From positions 139,566,173 to 139,630,172 of the forward strand of contig OZ023263.1 of assembly GCA_964006375.1 (NCBI GenBank): a stretch of 64,000 nt of DNA. Direction: 5' to 3'. The DNA is from Tillus elongatus. Its lineage: Eukaryota > Arthropoda > Insecta > Coleoptera > Cleridae. A program made the translations under genes and the position numbers. Below the pieces are notes generated by a model. The model did no database searches. It was not told the DNA's origin and worked only from the letters and a program-made list of their open reading frames with translations. Each line of letters starts with the position of its first letter. The stretch's first letter is position 1. This document shows positions 32,603 to 45,343 of this stretch, piece after piece.

Positions 32603-34152
32603 TGGGTAATATAAGTTATTAGGTCAACACTTGCATAATGGGACGACAAAGCGACATACTGCTAATGGCCTTTCAAATCATAGTAAAAAATGAGGTTAGT
32701 TAAATACCAAATTTAAACCGTACATTTGATTGGTCATATAAGTAATAATAGACTACTTAATATGTGCTTACCTGTGTATTTTTGTAAACTAAAGACAGCA
32801 ACTGTCCAACCTTACGGCAGACTGCCCACCTGTTACCTGATCAGTTGGATACACAAAAAATAGCTTTATCTTCACTTGCACCTTGCTCTTGATTATATAT
32901 AAGTAATTACAATATATTTAATATGCAATATTCACGTAAATTGCTAAAAATTCAGGAACAACATACTAAGGTATTAATATTAGGTAGATTTCTCAATCAT
33001 GAGCCATAAACGATTACATTACACTCGCCGACTCGATTTCGATACCTTGAAGGGAAAACTGAAACAATGAAACCTTGAAACTAAATTTAAAAGTCAGGTT
33101 CAGACAGTTTCGACAGCGTTGCCGCGTCTATAGCCAAACATAAAATGAAACCAAATGCTTCATTGCAGTGTTTCCCAAATCCCAAATTCCTCAAAATCGC
33201 GGACCCAAAAATTAAACGCTAATACCATTATGCGGGTCCCATGAACAGTTTTGTTAAAAAATAAATAATTAAGCAAACTTTTTGCATTTTCTTTATGTAA
33301 TTAATAACTAATATGTTTCCTTGAACACACTGGAAATTGGCATGCTGTATTTTAATAAAAACGGGAATTTATGTATAATATAAAAATTAAAAATACAATG
33401 GATACCTACAATATAAAACTTATAAATTTTCATCAGTTTTAGATTCTACTGAAAAAAATGAAACACTGTTTCTTTAATTCATTAATTGTTTGTAAATCAG
33501 TTAAATATTTGAAATATTTAGCCTTACATATGAAGCAACATCTAGTCGAATTAGTTGGTTTGATTTTAGCAGAATGTATGTATACAAAGAGTGCCTGCTT
33601 CACATAAATAAGTTGTGCAAAAAGGAATCAAATGCTTCATAGCCTGTTGTTCTCTTTTTATGTCGTAGGTTCACGGCATGATACAAATAACCAGAAATAT
33701 GATAATGAGACTACCTATTTTTAGAACAGTCACGCGCATGGTGTCATGTGGTGAATCCAATGCAACAATAATATTCTGTCGTATAGTGGAGTTTGACGTT
33801 TCATCACAAACTCTTAAAAAAATTACGTATTTTTACTAATATTTAAGTGCATAGAGTTGGAAGTACTTTTTTAAGATCAGAATACTATACAGTGATTATG
33901 TTACATGATGATCAAATCAAGTTTATGGATGTTAACGCCCTCTAAATGTCTGCGAACGTCTTCTCTACTTTTAAGTTGGTGTATGCCCTTGTGTATCCCC
34001 AATGCTAATTCAGGGCTCTCCTTAATTATTATACTTGTCTTGTGCGTATATACATATATGTAATATCAAAATGAAAAAGAATAAATTTAGTGCTGCGTTC
34101 TATATTATCTGAAAAAGACAATATAGGCGACGAAGTGGAATCTAACTATTCA
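32603..34152. other. Non-coding stretch
   Basis: No gene recognised. A single hAT-like end 'cagtgtttcccaaa' lies at 33166 without a partner. Repeated at 60712-62261. Confidence 0.4.
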
Positions 34153-34160
34153 ACCGCATT

Positions 34161-34482
34161 CAGTGGCGGATTTGCCCTAAGGCCCAGTAGGCCCGGGGCT
34201 AGGGCGGCCAGATATTAGGGGCGGCCAATCGTGACAAAACACACATTATGGCGTATGGCGGCCGCACTGCACGGTGCAGTCTGCACCGCATAGTATAACA
34301 ATAATCTTCCTAAATCACTTTCGCATATTTTATGTATAAAATATAGATATGATACATATGTATATAATGTTATCAATAAAGTAAATTCATTATGTAGTCT
34401 ATATGATTGGTGCTGAGAAAGGGGCGGCTAGTACTTACATGGCCTGGGGCCTAGGGCGGCCAAGACTGCAAATCCGCCACTG
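34161..34482. mobile_element. hAT-type MITE with 8-bp target duplication
   Basis: The ends 'cagtggcggatttgc' and 'gcaaatccgccactg' are exact inverted repeats. Inner blocks rich in 'ggggc' and 'agggcggcc' are also mirrored. The flanking duplication 'accgcatt' is perfect at 34153-34160 and 34483-34490. 322 bp, no ORF. Confidence 0.93.
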
Positions 34483-34594
34483 ACCGCATTAAACTGACGT
34501 ATAGAAACTTTTTGATTGAGAATGACTTTGGACTTCTATAACGCTACTCACCACGTGACGTCATAGGAGGGGGCGGTGCATATGCGCAATATCA

Positions 34595-34855
<261 letters not shown>

Positions 34856-34858
34856 AGT

Positions 34859-35900
34859 ACAGGTTCATAAGTCGCGAATTGCGAAACCCTTTCCTATAGA
34901 TTTACCTTAAATATGACAACAGAAAATGTGACACCTTGAATGTTTCAATTTCTTGCGAATTCGCGGAATTTATAACCCAAGAGGCGGGAATATAAATATT
35001 AGTTTAATTTCCTATGGAATATCGCTGCGAATTTCGATATGTACGTGTAATCAACAGATTCACAAATACTTAAGCATAGGTAAGAAAGAAAACAGACATT
35101 CCCAAATTAATTCGTTGGGTAAGTTTGTTTCCAGAAACATGCTTTTAAGCCAGGTTCATACACTGGCGAATTTAGAATGCGAATTGCGTAACTAATTCCT
35201 ATTAGTTAATTTCAAATAACGTCATAGTAGTTTTTAGAAGCATTCTGTATGTATAAACCACAAGACTAATATTGTGGGTTCAAATTCCAAAAGAGGTATG
35301 GGAACCGGAGCGGATAGGGGTGCTGGCCGGGGTAGACAAGATTGGGACATTCGAAAATGGATATTACATGGCCTCCAAGCTAATAATCATCATAAAGCAC
35401 GACATATATATACACGCTATATTCACTACAACACTACTAGGTCCGATCGCTAATAAAACAAAATATTGCACAATGTGAAAAATAAGGTCCTCGAAAATAG
35501 AAAGTACATGCTATTCGTTGGTATCGTCTCAGTACTGAACCTGAGTTTCTGTTGGAACTCTAAAATCGACGACAAGCACCTAACCAATGAGAAAGCAACA
35601 CGTAATAAGAATGCAATATTACACATTTGAAAATATAAGGAACAATTATTATTAATCTATATTTTAAAATTTTATTTCTTAGAAAATGAAAGAAGTGTAA
35701 AGAAAAGGAAATACTGGAAAAATATTGAGAAAGCGTAAATTTAAGAAAAAGGTGGAAGAAAGCAAAAGCAAAAATATTATTAACGTTCATCTACGATGCT
35801 AAACTTTATATATGAGCAGGTCTGTTTGTCCAAAACTGACATAGCGCTTATCTGAAAAATTATCGTTAGGTGGATTGCTTTTAAGAATTATTTAAATTAT
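34859..35900. other. Non-coding stretch with a diverged direct motif
   Basis: 'caggttcata' followed by 'cgaattgcg' occurs near 34860 and again near 35152. No gene supported. ORFs at 34953-35195 and 35272-35478 have no recognisable motifs; the first has a nonsynonymous difference between the two blocks (35011). Confidence 0.4.
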
Positions 35901-35904
35901 AGTC

Positions 35905-36250
35905 CCAAATACCGATATAGAGACTACTCCTTTGGCTTCACAAGTCTTTGTTTTCTTCTCTGTTTCGACCTTTTACGACATCGTCAAACAGAATAATATT
36001 GAATTTATGTACACGCATTCATGACCACTGTAAATAAAAATTCGTTTCTACGTTATCTGTCATTTTTATTTTATTTATTTAAAAAAAATGCCCCAACGTA
36101 GCAACATATTTTTATGGATAGTTGACATGAATGTGTATAAATAGATTCAATTTTCTCCTGTTGACGATGCCGTAAAAGGACGAAACGATTTACGAAGGAG
36201 AAAACAAACATTTGTGAAGCCAGAGAAGAAGTATCTACATCTGGATTTAG
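35905..36250. mobile_element. MITE-like element (family P), ~130-bp inverted arms
   Basis: Left arm about 35905-36033 and right arm about 36119-36250 are inverted copies. 'ggcttcacaa' with 'tttgttttct' is mirrored by 'agaaaacaaacatttgtgaagcc', and 'ccttttacgacatcgtc' by 'gacgatgccgtaaaagg'. Related to 28660-28830. The second block runs off the window inside this element. Confidence 0.8.
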
Positions 36251-37074
36251 TATGTAATGGCCTCACCAGGCAAGGGCAACAACAATTAATAAATTATAGT
36301 CCCTTTTCCGATGCTTTTATTTATTATCTATTAAGTCAAATAAGTCGAAAACTCTATGCTATTTAATGAAGAAAGCTTGCACAAAGCATGGAAAACTTTC
36401 CCATTTTAGTGACCTGGAAGCGATAACAAGTGTCTGTATTGTTTGAGGAATTTCTTAAAAAGTTGTGACGTCTATTTGAACAAATGTTTGTATGAAAATT
36501 CCTCAAAAATAGAAACAGTTTTGTAAATTTTCTTGACTAATTTGTTCCAAAATGTATTTTTAATTAAATATAGATGTAGAGACTCCTATTGGTATTCGAA
36601 TAGTAACGAAGCTACAAAGAAGAAATTGACATACAAGGTCATCTTAGCTACTATAGTTATTTGGCGTACAAGATAATAGCTAAATGCATTGAAAACGGGA
36701 CTATAATAAATATACAAATTTCATTTATATTATATATTAAATTACATGTCTGGCAACAGCGCCGGTTTTATTCCCTCCTAAAAGACAGAAGCAGCAGAAG
36801 AGGAACAACTATATATCAACCCTAAACTCAAGGATGTACATTTTTACTTAAAAGAGTTTTCTTCATGTACTTGATGACGTAATTAAATGCGCAGTTGCCT
36901 CTTCTCTTGTTAGCAATCACAAGCAACTACTAATTTTTTGGAAAGTCGCAACCATTAAAAAAGTATTTGATATATTTATTTAAAAGGTAAAGAAGAAGTG
37001 AAAATACATGCTGAAAATCTATATTCGTGATAGAACATAGTGCATGTCTAAATCGGACAAAATTATACACTTAT
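36251..37074. other. Non-coding stretch
   Basis: Nothing recognised beyond a single end-like motif of family P ('atagatgtagagactcc') near 36573. Confidence 0.4.
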
Positions 37075-37215
37075 AGTCTAGATTTTTTTCTTACAAACAT
37101 GCATCATACTTCGATAAAAAACGCAAACGTTTTAGTACATGGTTCACTCTTTATAATACAAATACGCGTACCAAATTTGGTTGTCCTTTATATGATAATT
37201 CCGTGTATGGTGCAT
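37075..37215 (+). repeat. Fragment of the 18813/TA-tailed repeat group
   Basis: 'tttttttcttacaaacatgcat' matches 19133-19154, and 'ccaaatttggttg' with 'ataattccg' matches the TA-tailed repeats. This links the two repeat families. Confidence 0.55.
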
Positions 37216-37387
37216 GTTGGAGATGGAGACGTCCACGACTAAATAGATGTACTTACTTTTGCAGATAAAATTATGTGTTCTAGCAGTCACAAGATATAAA
37301 ATCGACTCCGAATTATATATTATTTTGTGTCAAAAATATGTCACTAAGTGAAGATTGAAACCTGTGATGAGCACTGGTAACTACACT

Positions 37388-37562
37388 TTAGGAGAACCCA
37401 ATAAATCACCACAGCACATCTTTTTAAAGACCTGATGATGGTTTCACTAACATGGTTACCATCATCAGATGATGAAAAATTCTCTAATGACGCTAACTTT
37501 GTGAGTGAAACGATCGTCAGGTCTTTAAAAAGATGTGTTGTGGTGATTTGGGTTCTCCAAGT
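37388..37562. mobile_element. Palindromic MITE-like element, ~56-bp arms
   Basis: Left arm 37391-37449 ('ggagaacccaataaatcacc' then 'acagcacatctttttaaagacc') is mirrored at 37503-37558 ('ggtctttaaaaagatgtg' then 'ttgtggtgatttgggttctcc'). The centre holds 'catcatcagatgatg'. No ORF. Confidence 0.8.
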
Positions 37563-39462
37563 ATAAATTGAAAATGGAATCTGATATAGGTAGATATTAT
37601 AAATAATATAGTAGTACATTTTTCAATTCTGTTAAAAATAGCGTGTTCAAATATGGTAGTTTAGGTATTCGCAAATAATTTTTTATATATAGATCAACGC
37701 TACTAGTATGATGGCTCATTGTACTCATTTTGACTTACAGAATCCGTTTATACAAAACAGCACATGTGCGTGCATCATACTGTAAGGGCCGCACCTCAAA
37801 AACGGCAAAAGTTATTAAAAACAATAGCTGATATTTTTACATTTAAGTAATTCAAACTGGCATTCAAACAACAAAATAGCTTTAAAATAAGACAGCGCAT
37901 GCGCAAATAATTTTTTCACTCAGGTATGATATCAGAATAGCTTAGATGATCGTAGGTTTGAGTGAAGGCATGTGTAGATGTCGCCAGTCATAATTTCCAA
38001 TCAATCACGCCTATATAATTTAAGAATATACGAACTGCAAAGATAAACGAATTATAACAATAAAGAGTAATAACTAGGTAGTTAACTCCTTTTATGTCTA
38101 CAATCGAAAATGGTATATCACATTAAACTTTTAAATAAAGTAATATAAGTTTGGAATTCAAATCTAAAAACAACAGACAGTGTGTAATACAAATTGATTA
38201 ATTTAGTATTTATGGTCAAACTTTTGATATTGTCAACAAACTTTACAAATACAAGCTTAAATCAAGTGCATGGTTTAAAAAAACAATTTTTAAAGTGGCA
38301 TTTAGGGTAGCACCCAACTTTATTGTAGAAGACATAGAATTAAATCTAACACTCGTGTTTAAATGTAGAATGCTAAGATGCGACCGATAACACCACGATT
38401 AAGTACCAAAATGATTGGATTAACACAACGTGAGAATAAACGAAATTTAAATGTCTAATCAAATAATTATAAGAAAATTCAGAGTACATCAAGTTGGTGT
38501 GAAACTGACAAGAAATCATTTTGACTTGACGACTAATTGCTTAGATTATCCAAATATGATTTTTGGCCGTAAAACCTCTAAAATTCTCATTTTAATCTAT
38601 CAGGTGTAGAAATTATAAATAAAAATGTATGTAGGTATAGTAGAAAAACACAAAGACCTAGGCCAATTAATCTATGATTTATCAAATCATGGTCCTTTAT
38701 AGAGGTCACTGTAATAATATAATTAAAAATAGAAACCCACAGGTAAATAGACATTTCACCCAAGACAATGGAATGCGATGGATATTGCCTATCATCTAAG
38801 TCATGTGAACTTTCTCACGTTAGAAATTTATTATAAATATATACATTTTGAAATTATAACCATTTTTTAACAACTCAGCATACACTATAAGAAATAAATG
38901 TCTAGAACTATAATTAAATATCAAATCAAAAAGTATAACTAAACATTAAACAGCTCTACTAACAAAATAAGAAAGTTAATATCGACTTCCGGTATAACCG
39001 GAAGAGCCGTTTAACTCAAAATCTACCAAATGAATAAAGATCATCGCCAGAAACCTATACTCTAAATTTTTCAGAATTCAGATAAATTAGATGTTATACA
39101 AGGAGATAATAAGCCAATGAGTTCGAATCGTCTGTATGGGCTCCACTGTTTAGTCGTCAAGACGTTTAATTTTATAGCTTGTAGAATTATGTGATAAAAA
39201 AATAACAATATTTGTTCTTCATTGTTAAGTTTAAATGTACTGTCATCCAATATTTGAATCAAGGTTATATACACGTTGAAACATTTTCTTTGACACCTTG
39301 CACTTAATTTTCCTTAAAAAATAACAGTTACATTTGCGCATACGCGCAGGCCACTATATTTGAATAGCGCATATTGTTATATCTATTTGATTCTGTGAAA
39401 ATATACAAGTAGGTTGTGACAACATACTAAATCCAACCTAACACAACACAACTAATAACCAC
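37563..39462. other. Long non-coding stretch
   Basis: AT-rich with no supported ORF, RNA or repeat boundary that I can see. Confidence 0.4.
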
Positions 39463-39496
39463 ACACGTCCACACACACACGCGCGCGCGCACACCT

Positions 39497-39570
<74 letters not shown>
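39463..39570. repeat. (CA)n microsatellite, imperfect at left
   Basis: It starts with mixed CA/CG ('cgcgcgcgcac') and continues as pure CA for about 70 bp. Confidence 0.95.
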
Positions 39571-39576
<6 letters not shown>

Positions 39577-39591
39577 TATATGTTTTTCTTT

Positions 39592-39930
39592 AATATCGGT
39601 ATATTTTCGCGACTATGGCCAATTATCGACGCCAGCGGACAGTTTCAGCTCACTATCAGGAAATTTTGCCGAACACTTTTTTTTATAAGGAGGGTAGAGA
39701 TTTGTAACGTCTTATTTATCGCACAGCACACGGGACCGGCGGCTTTAACCCATTCCAAGGGGCGTAACGTGGAGACATTCAACTTACTCAAACACAATGC
39801 CACAACCTCGGTTGGTGTTAATTTCACAGTATATATTGAAAAAGTGAAATGCCACCCTTACTGAGAATCAAACCCAGGAACCTTGGGTTCAGAGACACGT
39901 TAGTACTGGATCACCGAGGTTGTCAGCTTG
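39592..39930 (-). repeat. tRNA-derived SINE, minus strand
   Basis: Same family as 28166-28522 in reverse. Read on the minus strand it has an A-box-like 'ggtgatccagta', a B-box-like 'gggtttgattc', then 'accaaccgaggttgtgg', 'gccgccggtcccg' and 'catagtcgcg'. The 94-codon ORF crossing it is not a gene. Confidence 0.82.
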
Positions 39931-40219
39931 CATTGGAAGCATTTATTATTTTCTAACAAAGTTTTTGCGGTTAAAAACAAATTGCTTTTAACTCGATGCA
40001 CTGCTTATGCGGCAAAGATATTATATTAAAAACGAGTGAGCCTACATTTTTTTAAATAAATTATTCTGCAGAATTTTTTAATCTCTGTAATTCAAACCAA
40101 CATTCGGTATATTTGCGCTATTTTAACTTATTATTAACATCCGTGGTCAAACTAGGCGTTACTCTTGCTTCGGATGATGTTTTTTCCATATCGTAGGCAA
40201 GAAAATGTGGAATAACTGT

Positions 40220-40546
40220 TTAAGTAAAGATGTAAGTGTAAGGCTTTTCCACAAGTCTGACCAGATTTAGTAGTGTAAAGTTTTCGTATTTTGATGAAGT
40301 TATGAAATCATTTGAGAATTTGTAAACATAATACCATATAAAAACAGACAATCTATCGTCATAAAATTGAATAAGATTTTCTTTTTTTAAATTGTATTTT
40401 TTAATAAGCCTTTCATCTTCTGTCCCTAAACGGATGTCATTATTAATAAATATCGTTAAAGGTTTAAGATTGATAACATTGGTGTTATCCACATATTGAT
40501 GTTTTATAAGTAAGATTTTAAAATTTAAAACATCACAGTCAACCAA
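40220..40546 (-). CDS. Hypothetical protein, 108 codons, possible exon
   Basis: An open minus-strand frame with a coherent, non-repetitive composition ('LKPLTIFINNDIRLGTEDER' and 'FYDDRLSVFIWYYVYKF'). An acceptor-like 'tgtagccttcag' lies just upstream, in frame with 'VDCDVLNFKILL'. It ends at TAA at 40220. I do not recognise the family. It could be a last exon or a fragment of integrated foreign sequence. Confidence 0.35.
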   Translation of the reverse strand: MVDCDVLNFKILLIKHQYVDNTNVINLKPLTIFINNDIRLGTEDERLIKKYNLKKENLIQFYDDRLSVFIWYYVYKFSNDFITSSKYENFTLLNLVRLVEKPYTYIFT

Positions 40547-40742
40547 TTCTGAAGGCTACAAGTAATTTTTTTCTTTTTCATTTTTAAATTAATCATTACA
40601 GTAAAAACGTATTTGATATGATACAATTGTATTTTTGTACGAAAACTGTCAACATGTATTAGATTTACAACTACCTCTGGCAATCTGGCAACGCTTTGTA
40701 CAGTGTAGAAGAATAATAATATACTTCTGAAAAATTTACCAG

Positions 40743-40888
40743 GTAGGCATAAAAAAACCAGTGCCACGGAACCGCCAGCCCTTGAAGCTGAACTTAAACC
40801 AGTCAAACAACAGTCGACCGGACCCGAGGTGGGTACCTGCGTAAGTTCGTGCCAAGAAAGAACAAAGGCAAAAGGCACAATGTCATGA
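40743..40888 (+). CDS. Possible short exon, GC-richer than its surroundings
   Basis: After an acceptor-like 'aaatttaccag', a frame reads 'HKKTSATEPPALEAEL' and ends 'ERTKAKGTMS' at a TGA. Base composition rises sharply against the AT-rich flanks. There is no family match, and the opposite-strand ORF at 40525-40878 is an alternative. Weak evidence. Confidence 0.2.
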
Positions 40889-41295
40889 AATAGAAATAGA
40901 ACTGGAAGGTGAACCTGTTATTTGTTATTGATTATGTAGAGGAGAGGAAGGAGGACACAAAACAGAGTTTGATTATTAGCCCGTTCTAAATAACTGAAAT
41001 ATTCATTCAGTTGTTTTTTACTTAATTATGGGTTAATTTTCTTTATATTATGTTAGTAACATCTATCATTTGCTATAACGAAAATAATTAACAATACTAG
41101 TTAAAAGACCAACTGATTGGTGGTCTACTGCGAAGTGGTTTTTTGTTTCTAATTTAAAATACCTATTAGAAATTTATTATTAGTCCCAGATATTAATATA
41201 TAGAGTACGTTTTGCAATCATTTTTAAAAAGTGCCCATTTCCACATGCTTTTTATTAAAATAAAATACTCCTAGAAGTCAGAAGTTAGAAACTGA

Positions 41296-42237
41296 AACAA
41301 AAATCCGAATCACCCAAAAAAAAACAATATAATTGCACTTATGCGCTAAGTACGTATTTCGAGAACAATGTTGTCTTCATCAGTAACTGTCAGTAAACTA
41401 TTTAGCGACACCAGAAAAAGAAAAAACAAGCACCCCAAAGTAAAGACAGTTATGCGCTAAGTACGTATTTCGTCAACGAAGTTGTTTTCATCAGTAGCTA
41501 TCGCTAACATCTTAGATTAGCGACAGCAGAATCACAAAAAAAAATATTAGAGAGTTATGTAGTAAGTACGTATTTCGGCAACGAAGTTGTCTTCGTCAAT
41601 AGCTGTCGCTAAACTCTTATATTAGCGACAGCAGAAAAAGAAAAAGCAAAATCACCCCAGAAAAAAACCACAAAATAATAACGGAGAGTTATGCAGTAAG
41701 TACGTATTTCGACAACGAAGTTGACTTCATTAGTAACTGTCGCTAAACTCTTATTAGCGAGAGCAAAAAAAGAAAAAGCAGAATCACCTCAGAAAAAAAA
41801 ACACAAAATAATAGAGAATTATGTAGTAAGTACGTATTTCGACAACTAATAGTTGTCTTTCTCGGTAGCTGCCGCTAAACTCTTAATAGCGACCGCAGAA
41901 AAAGAAAAAGCAGAATCACCCCAGAAAAAACAAAATAATAACAGAATTATGCAGTAAGTACGTATTTCGACTGCGAAGTTGTCTTCATCAGTAGTTGTGG
42001 CCAAACTCTTATATTAGCGACATCAGAAAAAGAAAAAGCAGAATCGTACCAAAAAACACAAAATAATAACGGAGTTATATATGCTAGATACGTATTTCGA
42101 CAACGAGGTTGTCTTCATCAGCTACAGTAGCTGCCACTATAAAGATAGCGACAGCTACTGATGAAGACAACTTCGCGTATAGCGCATACCCTGTTATTAT
42201 TATTTTACGGTTTCTAAGGTGATTCTGATATTTGTTG
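41296..42237. mobile_element. Foldback-like element with seven hairpin-bearing tandem units
   Basis: 'agtacgtatttcg' recurs at 41349, 41460, 41565, 41699, 41829 and 41957, and a variant occurs at 42087, so unit length is about 105-134 bp. Each unit has 'gttgtcttcatcagta' and a hairpin in which 'gctgtcgcta' pairs with 'tagcgacagc', then a purine-rich 'agaaaaagaaaaagcagaatcacc'. The right end (42140-42229) is an inverted unit ('agcgacagctactgatgaag' then 'acaacttcg'). The outer ends 'tccgaatcacc' (41304) and 'ggtgattctga' (42218) are mirrored. No ORF. Confidence 0.85.
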
Positions 42238-45139
42238 AAAAATACCCATGTTGTTTTTTGATCAGATATGAAATACCTATACATATACTCTTTAAGTAGA
42301 CTATTGAGTGTTGAATGTGTAATCTTTCAATTTTTCAGTAAACCCAAGCATTTTAAAATGGCGACCAGTGTTTCTGTCCTATATACTAGTTAAAAAACCG
42401 GCGGATGGGATGTTTTAAGATACTGGTTTGTTTTTCAAAAATTTTTGTTGTAAAATACTGCTATATAACCTAGGGTTTGTAATTAACTTCAAAAATATAA
42501 ATACAACCTCTTTTGTAGTTGTCTCCTAAATTTGCTCAATTGAAAAACAATCCTATCGTTATTGACTGACCAAATATCTTGTTAGACGGTGGAAGTATCA
42601 AATTCCTAGTTTTTAGTATTTGCTAAAGTTAAGTATTTAAAATGGAGGTCACTTTATTCATCTACAGCGATTTCATAAACATAATAATTTTTGAAAAGCT
42701 AGCGGTAATGACTTCCTTTTTTTATGTAAAATAAATTGTCAAGAGAACCAAACGCATTGTAATAACTTCAAAATGTTTGTATCTGCCTTAATTGTTGATT
42801 CATTTAAACACTATAATAAATATTCTTAAAACGACTGTAATATATAGTCTCATGTTGACTTTGTGCTTATATGTGAATCACTATAATCATTTACGATTTT
42901 TTTGGCAAAATTAAAATGCCTAGCCTTCGTCCTCAGTACCTAGGTAGGACGCCACTTCAAGTTTCACATCTCGTTTTTTTATTTGACATTTGCCAATCAT
43001 GGACGCCATCTTGAATTGCTTCACCATACTACAACTACGATGTCGCACACAACTACCGTATTTTCTTCGTCATGGTGAGATAGGCACGGAAAAGTCACCT
43101 TAGTTGTATATTTAAGACATGTTTTGTATAAATGATAAAAAATGGCGCTACAATAAATCTGACATTCTAAAAAAATAAAATCAAGTAAAACCTCTTATGC
43201 AAGTATATTTGTCTACGGTTATCAGATTAAAGAAGTGGGTTGGATATTGGCAAACTGTGGATTCAATATTCAATTATGTTGGTACAAATATCATTTCTTT
43301 AAACAGTTGAAAACTGCACGTTGTAAAAAATTCTAGACAGAAGCATAATGCGAAAGCGTCTTGTATACTTGTATGGGTAAAAACAAATGGTTTTATTAGG
43401 TTGCTTAGACAACTATAGAGCCATTTTAGCAGTCTGGATGAATAAACAATATGGGATAAAACAGTGATACATGAATTAGTTCTCAAACAGAAAAAAATAT
43501 ATTTTAGTCTGTCTAGGAGGCGAACCCAAAATAAAACGGATTGTGTGTCAAAGTTGACACCTCACGTTAGACTTTTTGACTACAGAACCAAGGAGCAACA
43601 AAACTATTATAGTATCCGATACAGCAGTTTTCCAATCATACTATACCTATCTATATGTACACCAGTTTCAATAATATCATGGGTTATGCTGTTGGTAGTT
43701 TCTTCGCGTGTTGTGTGGGGGAGGATTCAACTCTCAAACGCAATAAAATGATGAAAACATATGTACATACAAATTAAATTATATATTATTTATTATTTCA
43801 TTTTATTCTCTGAACAAGTACCTTAAAATTATAATGCTGTGTATATTATTATATGATGGTAACAAATAATGTATAACTGAAAACTGCTTATTCAGAAGTT
43901 ATTATTTAACAAGATTTATATTTCGGTTTCCCAATAATCCGTGGCACAGTTTTGATTTCTGGATTAGTGTGGGTAAGTGGTAACAGAAATTATAGAACAT
44001 TAGTTTTCTTTGATAAGCTGATATAACTGTAATAAAAATGAATGGAATAACCAGGTTAGTATTAGTTATTTTATTGGGCATTTTATACACGTTTCTACCA
44101 GTGCTCTATTTATCATGTGGAGATATTTTCATGATATAAATCAAAATATCAATGTTATTGTCCCGTACGCCGTACGTGTGACGCACAGATACAGTACATT
44201 AGTACATTGAACATATCCTTATTCTTTGTTTAGTGGGATTAACCATAGACAAACTAAATACTTTATGATCATATAATTATTCGCTAAGGTTAGAGCAAAG
44301 CTAAGTTTGAATATTAGAATTGGGTGTGTGTGTTGTCGTGCTTTATGGCTGCGGTCGTCAGACCATTGGCACATTTTTGATATTCGAGTTAGAACATAAG
44401 ATACAACCTGATTTAATTAAAATAATAATAATTAATGTATAATAGTAACGTTTAGATTTAGCATATTCGCACATCTCACTGGATAGTGCATATATCTGGA
44501 TCTTGAGGATTTATGATTGGCTAATTTCATCGTGATGCGGGTAAATACGATGGATATTGCAGTATCGGATGTTGATATTGACATTTGATTTGAGTTTATA
44601 TTATAATATACTGAAGTGACTTGGAACGTGTTAAGAAGGTTTCCTATTTTTGGTAATGTAAATATATACAAACTTTGTTTGCATTGTCAATATTCAGCTG
44701 ACAAAAGAAGTAAGGGTAATGGATCGCCCAAAAACACAAATTGTCGTGCTGAGCTTAAAATTGTGGTCACAATCGAATGTTTCAACTACCTAAATATAAA
44801 TTATAGCTACTCACACTAACACAAACATCATTATTAACAGGTATATCCAAAAGTCAAGATCTAAGATTAAAGATGCATTAGCATAAGCATAACTAGGAAT
44901 TAAGTACTGCTGCAGTTCTAGGGTACCGAACTTATGCCACAAGTGAAGGAAAAACACTGTGTACTTTTTCGTAAAGCCACAGCTTACTGTCAGCTCTAAA
45001 TTCACATAAGATTGATTAAATGTTGCAATATGCTGATAGCTGATCACTATTATGAAGTTACACAAGATTGGTATTATGTTTTTAGTCTTGCTGGTATTAA
45101 TAGATTATTCAATAAAAATTTCAAAATTAATATGAAAAT
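42238..45139. other. Long non-coding stretch
   Basis: No supported gene or repeat. The ORFs at 43274-43751 and 44432-45065 show no motifs, and frames on both strands overlap without preference. Confidence 0.35.
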
Positions 45140-45343
45140 ATGAGTGGTGAAAGTGTGTTCGATGGCTTACACAAACCATTAAGAGGTGCCAGGGGGGACA
45201 TTATTAGGAAATCAGAATTAAAGTATTATGATGATATTAAAAAAGTACTATATAGGTTTCATATGTTTCTTTATATTGAAAAAAATATGTTTTATTTTTT
45301 CTTAAATCTTACTATTTTAGTCAACAATGTTTTGAATAAATAA
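45140..45343 (+). CDS. Hypothetical 67-codon ORF, possible first exon
   Basis: It starts 'MSGESVFDGLHKPLRGARGD' and continues 'IIRKSELKYYDDIKK', a plausible soluble N-terminus. It then turns into AT-driven Phe/Leu/Asn residues after about codon 38, as if running into an intron. A weak donor-like 'gtttca' follows 'atatag' near 45255. Family not recognised. Confidence 0.35.
   Translation: MSGESVFDGLHKPLRGARGDIIRKSELKYYDDIKKVLYRFHMFLYIEKNMFYFFLNLTILVNNVLNK

Noticed and set aside
33166..33260. 'cagtgtttcccaaa', resembling a hAT end
   Set aside because: No inverted partner end and no 8-bp duplication found within range.
35265..35300. B-box-like 'gggttcaaattcc' suggesting a tRNA or SINE
   Set aside because: No matching A box upstream at the right distance and no family partner in the window.
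39580..39864. 94-codon ORF on the plus strand
   Set aside because: It lies inside the reversed SINE and has no protein motif.
41296..42237. CRISPR array
   Set aside because: The units are over 100 bp, are similar along their whole length with no unique spacers, and the genome is eukaryotic.
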